Source: Dolomitihabitans soli (GTDB lineage Bacteria; Actinomycetota; Actinomycetes; Streptosporangiales; Streptosporangiaceae). From it: a DNA stretch of 64,000 nt. Made by a program: the position numbers and the translations under genes. Positions within the stretch are counted from its first letter, which is position 1. Each line of letters opens with the position of its first letter. Below, one piece after another: positions 9,172 through 17,313 of this stretch. The notes under the pieces are model-generated. The model was given only the letters and a program-made list of their open reading frames with translations. It was not told where the DNA came from and did no database searches. Location: positions 930,001 to 994,000 of the forward strand of contig NZ_JAKNTW010000001.1 in the NCBI RefSeq assembly GCF_022213955.1, given 5' to 3'.

Positions 9172-10656
9172 ATGGCTGACCCGAAGGGTTTCCTCACTCA
9201 CGGACGCGAGCTGCCGGCCCGCCGCCCGATCGACGTCCGGATCCGCGACTGGCGCGAGGTGTACGAGGACTTCCCCGCGCCCGCGCTGAACAAGCAGGCC
9301 GCGCGCTGCATGGACTGCGGCATCCCGTTCTGTCACAACGGCTGCCCGCTGGGGAACCTCATCCCCGAGTGGAACGACCTGGTCTACCGCGACGACTGGC
9401 GCGAGGCGATCGAGCGGTTGCACGCGACCAACAACTTCCCGGAGTTCACCGGGAGGCTGTGCCCCGCCCCGTGCGAGGCGGCGTGCGTGCTGGGCATCAA
9501 CTCCGACCCGGTGGCGATCAAGCGGGTCGAGGTCGAGATCATCGACAGGGCCTTCGACGAGGGCTGGGTGACCGCCCAGCCGCCCGCGACCAAGACCGGC
9601 AAGCGGGTCGCGGTCGTCGGCTCCGGCCCGGCGGGGCTCGCCGCGGCCCAGCAGCTCACCCGTGCGGGACACGACGTCGTGGTCTTCGAGCGGGCCGACC
9701 GGATCGGCGGGCTGCTGCGGTACGGCATCCCCGAGTTCAAGATGGAGAAGCGGCACATCGACCGCCGGCTCGCGCAGATGCGGGCCGAGGGCACCGAGTT
9801 CAGGGCCGGCGTCAACGTCGGCGTGGACGTCACGGCGGCCGGGCTCCAGGCCGAGTACGACGCCGTCGTGCTCGCGGGCGGCGCCACGGCCTGGCGCGAC
9901 CTGCCGGTGACCGGGCGCGAGCTGGGCGGCGTCTACCAGGCGATGGAGTACCTCCCGCCGTCGAACAAGGTGCAGGAGGGCGACTACACCGTCTCGCCGA
10001 TCTCCGCCGAGGGCAAGCACGTGGTGGTGATCGGCGGCGGCGACACCGGGGCCGACTGCATCGGCACAGCCCTGCGGCAGGGGGCCGCCTCGGTCACCCA
10101 GCTGGAGATCATGCCGCAGCCGCCGGAGCTCAGGCCGGGGCACCAGCCGTGGCCGACGTTCCCCATCCTGTTCAAGACGGAGAGCGCCCACGAGGAGCTC
10201 GCCGACAACGGCGGCGACCGGGTCTACGCGGTCTCCACGACGGAGTTCGTCGGGGACGCCGCGGGCAACGTCCGGGCGCTCCGCCTGGTCGAGGTCGAAG
10301 GGCCGCAGGGCGGGTTCAAGCCGATCCCCGGCACCGAGAGGGAGATCCCGGCCGAGCTGGTCACGCTCTCGATGGGCTTCCTCGGCCCGGAGAAGGGCGC
10401 GCTGCTCACCGACCTCGCCGAACTGTCGGGGGATCCGGAGGGGTTCTTCGACGCCCGAAGCAATGTCAAGCGCGATAAGTCGTATATGTCCGGCATAGAT
10501 GGCGTATTCGTCGCGGGGGACATGGGACGGGGGCAGTCGCTGATCGTCTGGGCGATCGCCGAGGGCCGTTCCGCCGCCGCGGCGGCCGACCGGTACCTCA
10601 CCGGTCAGACGGCGCTGCCGGTCGCGATCCCGCCGACCGCGCGTCCGCTCGTGTGA
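9172..10656 (+). CDS. gltD: Glutamate synthase small subunit
   Basis: The beta subunit (494 residues) oxidises NADPH and passes electrons through iron-sulfur centres to GltB. The N-terminal region has the 4Fe-4S cysteine motifs CMDCGIPFCHNGCPLGN and CPAPCEAACVLG. The FAD-binding Rossmann motif GSGPAGLAAAQQL lies near residue 147, and the NADPH-binding motif VIGGGDTGADCIG near residue 286. A closing FAD motif GVFVAGDMGRGQSLIVWAI is present near the C-terminus. It directly follows gltB and is followed by a strong hairpin terminator, so gltBD is a two-gene operon. Confidence 0.98.
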   Translation: MADPKGFLTHGRELPARRPIDVRIRDWREVYEDFPAPALNKQAARCMDCGIPFCHNGCPLGNLIPEWNDLVYRDDWREAIERLHATNNFPEFTGRLCPAPCEAACVLGINSDPVAIKRVEVEIIDRAFDEGWVTAQPPATKTGKRVAVVGSGPAGLAAAQQLTRAGHDVVVFERADRIGGLLRYGIPEFKMEKRHIDRRLAQMRAEGTEFRAGVNVGVDVTAAGLQAEYDAVVLAGGATAWRDLPVTGRELGGVYQAMEYLPPSNKVQEGDYTVSPISAEGKHVVVIGGGDTGADCIGTALRQGAASVTQLEIMPQPPELRPGHQPWPTFPILFKTESAHEELADNGGDRVYAVSTTEFVGDAAGNVRALRLVEVEGPQGGFKPIPGTEREIPAELVTLSMGFLGPEKGALLTDLAELSGDPEGFFDARSNVKRDKSYMSGIDGVFVAGDMGRGQSLIVWAIAEGRSAAAAADRYLTGQTALPVAIPPTARPLV

Positions 10657-10678
10657 TCAACCGATTCTGAACCGCGGG

Positions 10679-10708
10679 GCGCGCCCTCCCCTTCCCGGGA
10701 GGGCGCGC
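10679..10708 (+). terminator. Hairpin terminator after gltD
   Basis: A perfect 12-bp stem (10679-10690 with 10697-10708) closes on a 6-nt loop, 22 nt after the gltD stop. No U-tract follows, as is common in high-GC actinobacteria. Confidence 0.85.
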
Positions 10709-10836
10709 TCCTATGCTGGTTCGTGGGTATGGTGCCGCAAGCCGTACATAGTGGGAAAAAGCACCAAGTGCTGGCGCTTGGGGGGACGTTGAGCTGAAAA
10801 GATGGCTTCTCTGGGTGGTCCGGCGGGGAGGATGCG

Positions 10837-12498
10837 ATGAACCGGGGGAGCAGGCGCCTGGCCCGCGTGGTCACGGCGGCGGTACTGGCGATGGCCGGGT
10901 CCACGGCGGTGTCGGCCGCCGAGCCGGTCCGTGAATACCTGGTGTTCTACGCCGAAGGGGCCAAGGCCGGCGCCGAGCGGGCCGTCAGGGACGCGGGCGG
11001 GACCGAGGTGTCCCGCGACGCACGGCTCGGCTACCTGGTCGCCAAGGGCGCGGGGAACGCCTTCGTGGAGGCCCTCGGGCGCAGCGACGCGATCGTGGGC
11101 GTCTCCACCGACAAGAAGATCGGCACCGCGACCGCCGTCCGGGCCGTGCCCGCCGCCGTGCCCGCCGTCGACAAGGACCTCGTACAGAAGGCCGTCGTCG
11201 CCGACCCGGTCCCCGACCCCCTCGCCGACCGGCAGTGGGACATGAAGATGATCGGCGCCACCGCCGACAAGTCCTACAAGGACGCCCCCGGCTCCAAGAA
11301 GGTGCTCGTCGGCATCATCGACACCGGCGTCGACGGCAACCACCCCGACATCGCCCCCAACTTCGACCGCGAGCGGAGCCGTAACTTCGTCGTCGACAAG
11401 CCCACCGACCCGGGCGGCGAGAAACTCGACGGACCCTGCGAGCACGCCGGCTGCGTGGACCCGGTCGACGCGGACGACGACGGGCACGGCACCCACGTCG
11501 CCAGCACCATCGGCTCCCCGCTCAACGGCCTGGGGATGGCCGGCGTCGCCCCCAACGTCACCCTGGTCAACCTGCGGGCGGGGCAGGACTCCGGCCTGTT
11601 CTTCCTCAAGCCCAGCCTGGACGCCCTCGCCTACGCGGCCGACGCGGGCATCGACGTGGTCAACATGAGCTACTACATCGACCCCTGGCTGTTCAACTGC
11701 AAGGACAACCCCGCCGACACCAAGGCCCAGCAGCTCGAACAACGCGGCATCATCACCGGCATGCAGCGCGCCCTCGACTACGCGCGCAGCCGCGGGGTGA
11801 CCCTGATCAGCGCGATCGGCAACGGCCAGACCGACCTCGGCAAGCCGCGCAACGACGCCACCAGCCCCGACTACCCGGCCGGCCAGGAACGCAATCGCAA
11901 GATCGACAACACCTGCCTCAACGTCCCCGCGGAGTCCGACGGCGTCATCTCCGTCACCGCCGTCGGCCCGTCGGGCACCAAGGCGTACTACTCCGACTAC
12001 GGCATCGAGCAGAGCGACCTCAGCGCACCCGGCGGCGACGACTCGGGCGGCGACTCGGGCGGCGACGGCGGAGCCGACGTGACGCGCACGATCCTCGCCG
12101 CGGCCCCGGAGGCCGTGCTGCGCGTGAAGGGGCTGATCGGCAGCGACGGCAAGCCGACGACCAGCTCCGTTGTGCGCGACTGCAAGGACGCGACCTGTGC
12201 CTACTACCAGTATCTGCAGGGCACCTCGATGGCCGCCCCGCACGCCACCGGCGTCGCGGCCATCCTGATCAGCCGCTTCGGCGAGCCGGTCAAGGACGGG
12301 CTCACGCTGGAGCCCGACACCGTCGAACGGCTCCTCTACGAGAGCGCCGTCAAGAAGGAGTGTCCCTCGCCGCGCGCGCACTCCTACAAGGCCACCGGGC
12401 AGGAGGCCAGCCACACCTGCGAGGGCGGTCGCGACAAGAACGGCTTCTACGGCCGGGGGCTGGTCGACGCCGCCCGCGCCGCGACGATCGAGCGGTGA
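10837..12498 (+). CDS. Secreted S8-family subtilisin-like serine protease
   Basis: A 553-residue preproprotease. It has a signal peptide (residues 1 to about 27, ending VSAAE), an I9-like pro-region (about 30-110, REYLVFYAEGA...) and a peptidase S8 domain. The catalytic triad is Asp162 (IIDTGVD), His217 (DDGHGTHVAS) and Ser464 (GTSMAAPHATG), with the oxyanion-hole Asn in SAIGNG. An Asp/Gly-rich insert (GGDDSGGDSGGDGG) precedes the segment before the Ser motif and looks like a flexible loop or a calcium site. Extra cysteines suggest disulfides outside the cell. GGGGAGG lies 5 nt before the ATG. No substrate or partner gene is adjacent; the gene stands alone. Confidence 0.92.
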   Translation: MNRGSRRLARVVTAAVLAMAGSTAVSAAEPVREYLVFYAEGAKAGAERAVRDAGGTEVSRDARLGYLVAKGAGNAFVEALGRSDAIVGVSTDKKIGTATAVRAVPAAVPAVDKDLVQKAVVADPVPDPLADRQWDMKMIGATADKSYKDAPGSKKVLVGIIDTGVDGNHPDIAPNFDRERSRNFVVDKPTDPGGEKLDGPCEHAGCVDPVDADDDGHGTHVASTIGSPLNGLGMAGVAPNVTLVNLRAGQDSGLFFLKPSLDALAYAADAGIDVVNMSYYIDPWLFNCKDNPADTKAQQLEQRGIITGMQRALDYARSRGVTLISAIGNGQTDLGKPRNDATSPDYPAGQERNRKIDNTCLNVPAESDGVISVTAVGPSGTKAYYSDYGIEQSDLSAPGGDDSGGDSGGDGGADVTRTILAAAPEAVLRVKGLIGSDGKPTTSSVVRDCKDATCAYYQYLQGTSMAAPHATGVAAILISRFGEPVKDGLTLEPDTVERLLYESAVKKECPSPRAHSYKATGQEASHTCEGGRDKNGFYGRGLVDAARAATIER

Positions 12499-12550
12499 TA
12501 CTCATCCCGGCCTGAGTACGGAAGCGGATGCCCCGTTCTCCCGCCCGATC

Positions 12551-12556
12551 TAGCGT
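12551..12556 (+). promoter_or_regulatory. -10 box of the DUF2784 gene (TAGCGT)
   Basis: TAGCGT lies 6 nt before the ATG at 12563 and no ribosome binding site is seen; a leaderless transcript is predicted. Confidence 0.45.
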
Positions 12557-12562
12557 CGACGC

Positions 12563-12937
12563 ATGATCTATCGGGTCGTCGGGGAAACGGCGATGGTCGT
12601 CCACTTCCTCATCCTGCTCTACATGGCGCTGGGCGGGTTCCTCGCGTGGCGCCTGCCACGGACGATCTGGGCCCATCTCGCCGTGGCCGCCTGGGGGCTC
12701 GTCTCCATCACGACCGGCGTCGTGTGCCCGCTCACAACCCTGGAGAACTGGGGCAGGCACCAGGCGGGCCTCGAAGGGCTGCGGCCCACCGGCTTCATCG
12801 ATCACTACATCGAGGGGATCATCTACCCGGAGGAGTACACCGGCCTCGTCAGGCTCGCGGTGGTCGCCGCCGTGCTCGTCTCCTGGACCGGCTTCGTGAT
12901 CCTTCGCCGTGCACGACGTCTCGCCCCCATGAGATAG
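12563..12937 (+). CDS. DUF2784 family membrane protein
   Basis: A 124-residue membrane protein with three or four hydrophobic helices. The pattern matches DUF2784: an N-terminal MVVHFLILLYMALGGFLAWR helix, WAHLAVAAWGLVSITTGVVCPLT, then ENWGRHQAG and GFIDHYIEGIIYPEEYTG in the loop, and a last helix before an Arg-rich end. The function of the family is unknown. The start is supported by a -10 box 6 nt upstream. It is unrelated in appearance to the protease before it or the pyruvate kinase after it. Confidence 0.8.
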   Translation: MIYRVVGETAMVVHFLILLYMALGGFLAWRLPRTIWAHLAVAAWGLVSITTGVVCPLTTLENWGRHQAGLEGLRPTGFIDHYIEGIIYPEEYTGLVRLAVVAAVLVSWTGFVILRRARRLAPMR

Positions 12938-13002
12938 CGTGAAGTCACCGAGATTTTCTACCCCGCTACGACCACCGTCATCATCAAGTGGTCTGTACCA
13001 AT

Positions 13003-13008
13003 TAGGCT
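13003..13008 (+). promoter_or_regulatory. -10 box of pyk (TAGGCT)
   Basis: TAGGCT lies 7 nt before the GTG start of pyk, with no Shine-Dalgarno between them, which predicts a leaderless mRNA. Confidence 0.5.
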
Positions 13009-13015
13009 AGGACCC

Positions 13016-14446
13016 GTGACTCGTCGCGCGAAGATTGTCTGCACCCTCGGCCCCGCCACCTCCTCTCCCGAACGCATCCGCGAGCTCATCGCGGCCGGGA
13101 TGGACGTCGCACGGTTCAACCTCAGCCACGGCAGCCACGAGCTGCACAAGGAGATCTACGACAGGGTGAGGGAGGCGGCGGCCGACCTCGGCCGCGGTGT
13201 AGGAGTGCTGGCCGACCTCCAGGGCCCCAAGATCCGTGTCGGCAAGTTCGAGGAAGGCCCGGTCAGGCTCGGTTTCGGCGACGTCTTCGCCATCACCACC
13301 GAAGAGGTCCCCGGCGACCGCGAACAGGTCTCCACCACGTACGCCGGCCTTCCTGGTGACGTGCACCCGGGCGACACCATCCTGGTCGACGACGGCCGCG
13401 TCGTGCTGGAGGTCACCCGGGTCGACGGCCCGCGTGTCACCACCCGCGTCGTCATCGGTGGCATGATCTCCGACAACAAGGGTCTCAACCTCCCCGGGAT
13501 CAACGTCAGCGCCCCCGCCCTCACCGACAAGGACGAGGCCGACCTGCGCTGGGCGCTCCGCGTCGGCTGCGACATGATCGCCCTGTCGTTCGTGCGCCGC
13601 CCCTCCGACGCCGACGTGGTCCGCAACATCATGGAGCAGGAGGCCGTCCGCCTCCCTCTGCTCGCCAAGATCGAGAAGCCGCAGGCCGTCGAGCGGCTCC
13701 CCGAGATCGTCGAGGCGTTCGACGGCATCATGGTCGCCCGCGGCGACCTCGGCGTCGAGCTTCCGCTCGAAGAGGTCCCCATCGTGCAGAAGCGCGCGAT
13801 CGAGCTCTGCCGGGAGAAGGCCCGCCCCGTCATCGTCGCCACCCAGATGCTCGACTCGATGATGAGCGCGCCGCGCCCCACCCGCGCCGAGGCCTCCGAC
13901 GTCGCCTACGCCGTCATGGACGGCGCCGACGCGGTGATGCTCTCCGGTGAGACCTCCGTCGGCAGCTACCCGATCGAGTCCGTCGCCACCATGGACCGCA
14001 TCGCCTGCGCCGCCGAGCGCGCCTCGCTCCAGGCCACCCACACCCTGGAGCGCATGCCCGAGACCACCGGCGGCGCCATCGCCCGCGCCGCCGCCGAGGT
14101 CGGCGCCATCGTCGGTGCCAAGGCCCTGGTCGCCTTCACCATGTCCGGTGAGACGGCCCGCCGTCTGGCCCGCTACCGCTCCCCGATCCCGCTGGTCGCC
14201 TTCACCTCCTCTCCCCACGTCCGCGGCCAGTTGTCCCTCACGTGGGGCGTCGAGACCTTCCACGTCCCCTTCGTCCACCACACCGATGACATGGTCCGCC
14301 AGGTCGAATCCTCCCTGCTGGCCCTGGGCCGGTGTGAGAAGGGCGACAAGGTCGTCATCGTGGCCGGCTCCCCTCCCGGCAGCCACGGCTCCACCAACGC
14401 CCTGCGCGTCCACACCATCGGCTCCGCCGTCTCCCACCCCAGCTGA
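13016..14446 (+). CDS. pyk: Pyruvate kinase
   Basis: Catalyses the last step of glycolysis, phosphoenolpyruvate plus ADP to pyruvate plus ATP. The 476-residue protein has the N-terminal RRAKIVCTLGPATSS strand, the Arg/Asn/Ser substrate cluster in MDVARFNLSHGSH, the B-domain starting after LADLQGPKIRVG, and the active-site signature LLAKIEKPQAVERL with the catalytic Lys. The metal-binding MVARGDLGVELP, the VATQMLDSM segment and MLSGETSVG loop follow, then the C-terminal allosteric domain. The GTG start sits 7 nt after a -10 box, so translation is probably leaderless. A 17-bp hairpin follows the stop. Confidence 0.98.
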   Translation: MTRRAKIVCTLGPATSSPERIRELIAAGMDVARFNLSHGSHELHKEIYDRVREAAADLGRGVGVLADLQGPKIRVGKFEEGPVRLGFGDVFAITTEEVPGDREQVSTTYAGLPGDVHPGDTILVDDGRVVLEVTRVDGPRVTTRVVIGGMISDNKGLNLPGINVSAPALTDKDEADLRWALRVGCDMIALSFVRRPSDADVVRNIMEQEAVRLPLLAKIEKPQAVERLPEIVEAFDGIMVARGDLGVELPLEEVPIVQKRAIELCREKARPVIVATQMLDSMMSAPRPTRAEASDVAYAVMDGADAVMLSGETSVGSYPIESVATMDRIACAAERASLQATHTLERMPETTGGAIARAAAEVGAIVGAKALVAFTMSGETARRLARYRSPIPLVAFTSSPHVRGQLSLTWGVETFHVPFVHHTDDMVRQVESSLLALGRCEKGDKVVIVAGSPPGSHGSTNALRVHTIGSAVSHPS

Positions 14447-14456
14447 CCTTTCCGCC

Positions 14457-14493
14457 CCGTGCATCCATCACCCGTGGGGTGGTGGATGCACGG
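14457..14493 (+). terminator. Hairpin terminator after pyk
   Basis: A 17-bp stem (14457-14473 with 14477-14493), with a single G-U type mismatch and a 3-nt loop, begins 10 nt after the pyk stop. Confidence 0.85.
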
Positions 14494-14755
14494 CAAGCCA
14501 CGTGAACGCCACGCGCCGCCGCCGGTGGCGGTCCGTGGGCACATGGCACTCCAGCGCGCGTGGCAGGCCGCCGTCACGGCTCCACTTCCCTGAAACCGGA
14601 GAAGCCGTGTGCGCCCATCTGGGGAAGTCGCTCACGGCTGTCCGGGGGTGGCGTACGAACGTCCACGACAGGTCGTCCAGAGTGAGCTCAGGAGCCGGAC
14701 GCCGACGTCCGGGGCGTCCCCGCGAAGCTAGGTCATGGTCCTGCGGAGCGAAGGC
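14494..14755. other. Intergenic region, no gene seen
   Basis: Between the pyk terminator and the convergent VOC gene I see no supported gene. Reading frames across it are continuations of out-of-frame shadows of pyk or of the VOC gene and lack start signals. Confidence 0.6.
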
Positions 14756-15112
14756 TCAGGCGGGAGGCTGGTGGAGGCCGAAGGGGGAGCCCTGGTCGTC
14801 CTCGCAGAGCACGAAGCGGCCGAAACGGGCGATGGACTCCTCGTCGCCCTCCACGTCGGCGTCGCCGATGATGCCGCCGAGTTCGCGGACGCGGGCGAGC
14901 GCCGTGTCCATGTCGTCGACCTTGAAGAACAGGTATGGGCCCGCGCCCGGGTCGCCGCTGTGGATGCCGCCGGGGAGGTTCGGTGCCGTGATCGTGAAGC
15001 CCTTGTCGGACGCGCCCGACTCGAAGGTCCAGCCGAACAGCCCGCCGTAGAAGGCGCGCCCGCGCTTGGCGTCGGCCACGCCGAGCTCGAAGAAAGAGAC
15101 CTCACCCGTCAT
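14756..15112 (-). CDS. VOC-family (glyoxalase/bleomycin-resistance-like) protein
   Basis: A 118-residue single VOC module with the beta-alpha-beta-beta-beta pattern: EVSFFELGVADAKRGRAFY, GLFGWTFE, YLFFKVDDMDTALARVRELGG and FVLCEDDQGSPFGLHQ. Members bind a metal or small molecule and range from dioxygenases to antibiotic-binding proteins; the substrate is unknown here. The ATG at 15112 has GGGGGA upstream; an in-frame ATG at 15127 is an alternative that adds five residues (MGDAA). It is transcribed toward pyk and stands alone. Confidence 0.85.
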   Translation of the reverse strand: MTGEVSFFELGVADAKRGRAFYGGLFGWTFESGASDKGFTITAPNLPGGIHSGDPGAGPYLFFKVDDMDTALARVRELGGIIGDADVEGDEESIARFGRFVLCEDDQGSPFGLHQPPA

Positions 15113-15210
15113 AGCGGCATCCCCCATGTCCCTGGTCGATGCTGACGACCTTACCCGCGCCCGTTCACATTCCCCGGCTCCGAAACGCGGGCCCGCGCCA
15201 TCGCCGGGCG

Positions 15211-15230
15211 TCTGTTCTGACCAGAACAGA
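15211..15230. promoter_or_regulatory. Perfect 9-bp inverted repeat between tRNA-Leu and VOC gene
   Basis: TCTGTTCTG and its exact complement CAGAACAGA are separated by 2 nt. It lies 40 nt beyond the 3' end of the minus-strand tRNA and about 100 nt before the VOC start. It could be an operator for the VOC gene or a hairpin ending the tRNA transcript. Confidence 0.5.
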
Positions 15231-15269
15231 CCACGGTGTCCTGCGACCGAGGGTCGTCGATCAACTCTG

Positions 15270-15352
15270 TGCCGGAAGTGGGATTCGAACCCACATGCCC
15301 TTGCGGACAAACGCTTTTGAGGCGTTCGTGTATGCCATTCCACCATTCCGGC
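15270..15352 (-). tRNA. tRNA-Leu (anticodon CAA)
   Basis: On the minus strand the 83-nt sequence folds as a type II tRNA. The acceptor stem is GCCGGAA/TTCCGGC with discriminator A73, the anticodon stem is AACGC/GCGTT around loop CTCAAAA (anticodon CAA, reading UUG), and a long variable arm GTCCGCAAGGGCAT follows. The T-arm is GTGGGTTCGAATCCCAC. CCA is not encoded. Confidence 0.95.
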
Positions 15353-15371
15353 ATATATCCGGACTCGTCCG

Positions 15372-15400
15372 GTTGTAGCCCGCAGCTGCAGCGCGATCAA
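15372..15400 (-). promoter_or_regulatory. Promoter of tRNA-Leu
   Basis: On the minus strand TTGATC (15400-15395) and TACAAC (15377-15372) are 17 nt apart, placing the start about 13 nt before the mature tRNA. A palindrome CCGGACTCGTCCGG (15359-15372) overlaps the predicted start point. Confidence 0.55.
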
Positions 15401-15451
15401 CAGTTTGACCGGCCGTAGCCGCCAGCGTGGTCCAAGCCTAGCGGACATCGG

Positions 15452-15457
15452 TACTCT
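15452..15457 (+). promoter_or_regulatory. -10 box of pdtaR (TACTCT)
   Basis: TACTCT lies 7 nt before the GTG at 15465 with no ribosome binding site between; a leaderless transcript is predicted. Confidence 0.5.
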
Positions 15458-15464
15458 CTTGCTC

Positions 15465-16043
15465 GTGAGTACGCAGCGGCGAGTGGTGATCGCGGAAGAC
15501 GAGGCACTGATCCGCCTCGATCTCAAGGAGATGCTGGAGGAGGACGGCTATGCGGTCGTCGGGGAGGCGGGAGACGGGGAGAGCGCGGTCAAGCTCGCCA
15601 TGGAACTGCGGCCCGATCTGGTGATCCTGGATGTGAAGATGCCGATCCTGGACGGGATCTCGGCCGCCGAGCGGATCGTGTCCGAACGGGTGGCCCCCTG
15701 CCTGATCCTGACGGCGTTCTCGCAGCGGGATCTGGTGGAGCGGGCGCGCGACGCGGGGGCGATGGCCTATCTGGTCAAGCCGTTCACCAAGTCCGACCTG
15801 GTGCCGGCGATCGAGATGGCGGTCAGCAGGCACGACGAGATGGCGGCGCTGGAACGTGAGGTCAGCACGCTGTCCGACCGGCTGGAGACGCGCAAGCTGG
15901 TGGAGCGGGCCAAGGGGTTGCTGATGGCGCAACACGGGTGGAGTGAGCCGCAGGCGTTCAGGTGGATCCAGAAGGCGTCGATGGACCGCAGGCTGAGCAT
16001 GCGCCAGGTGGCCCAGATCGTGGTGGACGAGGCGGCGGGCTGA
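15465..16043 (+). CDS. pdtaR: PdtaR-type response regulator with ANTAR RNA-binding domain
   Basis: A 192-residue regulator with an N-terminal receiver domain and a C-terminal ANTAR domain. The acidic pocket is Glu11/Asp12, the phospho-acceptor is Asp56 (VILDVKMP) and the conserved Lys is Lys105 (YLVKPF). The ANTAR helix bundle (about 130-190, LETRKLVERAKGLLMAQHGWSEPQAFRWIQ) binds paired hexaloop RNA hairpins to prevent termination. In mycobacteria its partner kinase is PdtaS, not seen here, so it is probably encoded elsewhere. GTG 15465 is preferred over upstream frames because of the -10 box 7 nt before it. It is convergent with the next gene, with 1 nt between the stops. Confidence 0.92.
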   Translation: MSTQRRVVIAEDEALIRLDLKEMLEEDGYAVVGEAGDGESAVKLAMELRPDLVILDVKMPILDGISAAERIVSERVAPCLILTAFSQRDLVERARDAGAMAYLVKPFTKSDLVPAIEMAVSRHDEMAALEREVSTLSDRLETRKLVERAKGLLMAQHGWSEPQAFRWIQKASMDRRLSMRQVAQIVVDEAAG

Positions 16044-16044
16044 T

Positions 16045-16950
16045 TCAGCCGCCGCCCTGCTCCTCGCCCCCCTCGCCGAGGCAGGTGTCGGTGACGAGGT
16101 CGTCGAGCAGGGCGCGCATCTCGGGAGTCACCTCGAAGGGGATGAACTGAGGTTCGAGGTCCGCGAGGCCGGTCCAGTGGGTGAACCCGTAGGGCTTCTT
16201 CGCCTCGGCCAGGGCGTGCGGGGTGCAGTGGACCGCCTTGAAGCGCACCGGAACGACGAGGCGGGTCCGGCCGGGGTCGAGAACGGCCAGCGGAGGCTTC
16301 CGGCGGCCGACGGGGGTGAGGTTGAAGATCACGCTCCCGCCGAGGTCCTGCAGGGTGACGGCGCCGGGGGCCCTGCGTTCGATGACGACCGTGCCGCGCA
16401 GCGCGTCGCCCTCGCGTCTCCAGCGGGTGCCGAGCCGGACCTCGGCCGTCCTGAGCACGACCTCGGCGCCGCAGTCGAGCCTGACCAGCCGCCTGAGCAG
16501 CGTGCTGGGATGCGGGAGGGGCAGGCGGATCCGCCGGGTGCCGCCGGCCTCGCGGATCCAGGCGAGCACGTGGGCCGGTCCGGGCTCGGGTATCGCGTCG
16601 CCCGCGCAGCTCGCCCTGCCGTACTCGAGCCGCAGGTCGACCCGGGGGGTCGGCTTGACCTCGGTGTCGACGGGGGCGGGGGGCAGGGTCCGCAGCGGCG
16701 GAGCGACGAGCTGGAGGCGTTCGACGTGGACGGAGCCCGGCCCGTCGTTGCGCATGGCGACGGACAGGACGTGCTTGGTCTCGTCGATGCGCGCCTGTTC
16801 CAGCGTGACGGAGAGCGCGGGGGCGGCGGAGGGCGCCGGGGACGGCGGTTCGGCCGAGCACGCCGCCGTGCCGCCGATCATCAGCAGGCACACCGCCAGG
16901 CGCAGCGCGGGGGGCGTACGGCGCGACGGGGACGAGGCGGAGCCGGTCAC
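16045..16950 (-). CDS. Putative lipoprotein of unknown function
   Basis: A 301-residue protein with a lipoprotein signal: Arg-rich n-region, LRLAVCLLMIGGTAAC with the lipidated Cys, then a Ser/Pro/Ala linker. The rest reads as beta-rich domains (SVTLEQARIDETKHVLSVAMRNDGPGSVHVERLQL...) with two further cysteines and no family I recognise. The start is set to GTG 16950 because a -10 box TAGGGT lies 7 nt upstream; an earlier in-frame GTG at 16974 would start before that promoter. Confidence 0.75.
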   Translation of the reverse strand: MTGSASSPSRRTPPALRLAVCLLMIGGTAACSAEPPSPAPSAAPALSVTLEQARIDETKHVLSVAMRNDGPGSVHVERLQLVAPPLRTLPPAPVDTEVKPTPRVDLRLEYGRASCAGDAIPEPGPAHVLAWIREAGGTRRIRLPLPHPSTLLRRLVRLDCGAEVVLRTAEVRLGTRWRREGDALRGTVVIERRAPGAVTLQDLGGSVIFNLTPVGRRKPPLAVLDPGRTRLVVPVRFKAVHCTPHALAEAKKPYGFTHWTGLADLEPQFIPFEVTPEMRALLDDLVTDTCLGEGGEEQGGG

Positions 16951-16957
16951 GCCGGTA

Positions 16958-16963
16958 ACCCTA
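16958..16963 (-). promoter_or_regulatory. -10 box of the 16045-16950 lipoprotein gene (TAGGGT)
   Basis: On the minus strand TAGGGT ends 7 nt before the GTG at 16950; leaderless start predicted. Confidence 0.5.
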
Positions 16964-17313
16964 CGCGGCCCCACGACGATGACACGAGAGTGCGAAGAGG
17001 GGTGGTGGCCCGTAATAAAGCGGTACGTTGTCGTTCAAGGGCGTCGTGCGACAGATGCGACGTCCGGTATTCGAGATGTGCCGATCGGATCGCGAGACGG
17101 CAACGGTAGAACCCGGCGTTGCGGAGTGCGTCACACCAGGGCGGCTCCTCTGACGGCCGGTAAGTTGAGGACTGATTACGACTCCGCATCCAAGTGTCCT
17201 CAGTTCAGGCGCATGTCTGGCTTGTGACCCTTGCGGTTTTATACGTTGCCGTCATTCGATCGGGACGGGTCGGCGGCGCTGACATATCCCGGCATGGATG
17301 AAGGAGAAACTTC
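16964..17313. other. Intergenic region upstream of the binding-protein gene
   Basis: This 350-bp stretch between divergent genes has no convincing gene. It is less GC-rich than its surroundings near 17160-17260 and should hold the promoter of the liv binding protein (a TATACG hexamer at 17240-17245 is the best -10 candidate, without a good -35). Confidence 0.5.

Noticed and set aside
10709-10836. Riboswitch-like leader of the subtilase gene
   Set aside because: Only an imperfect 8-bp pairing (around 10763-10780) was found; it does not match any riboswitch class I know.
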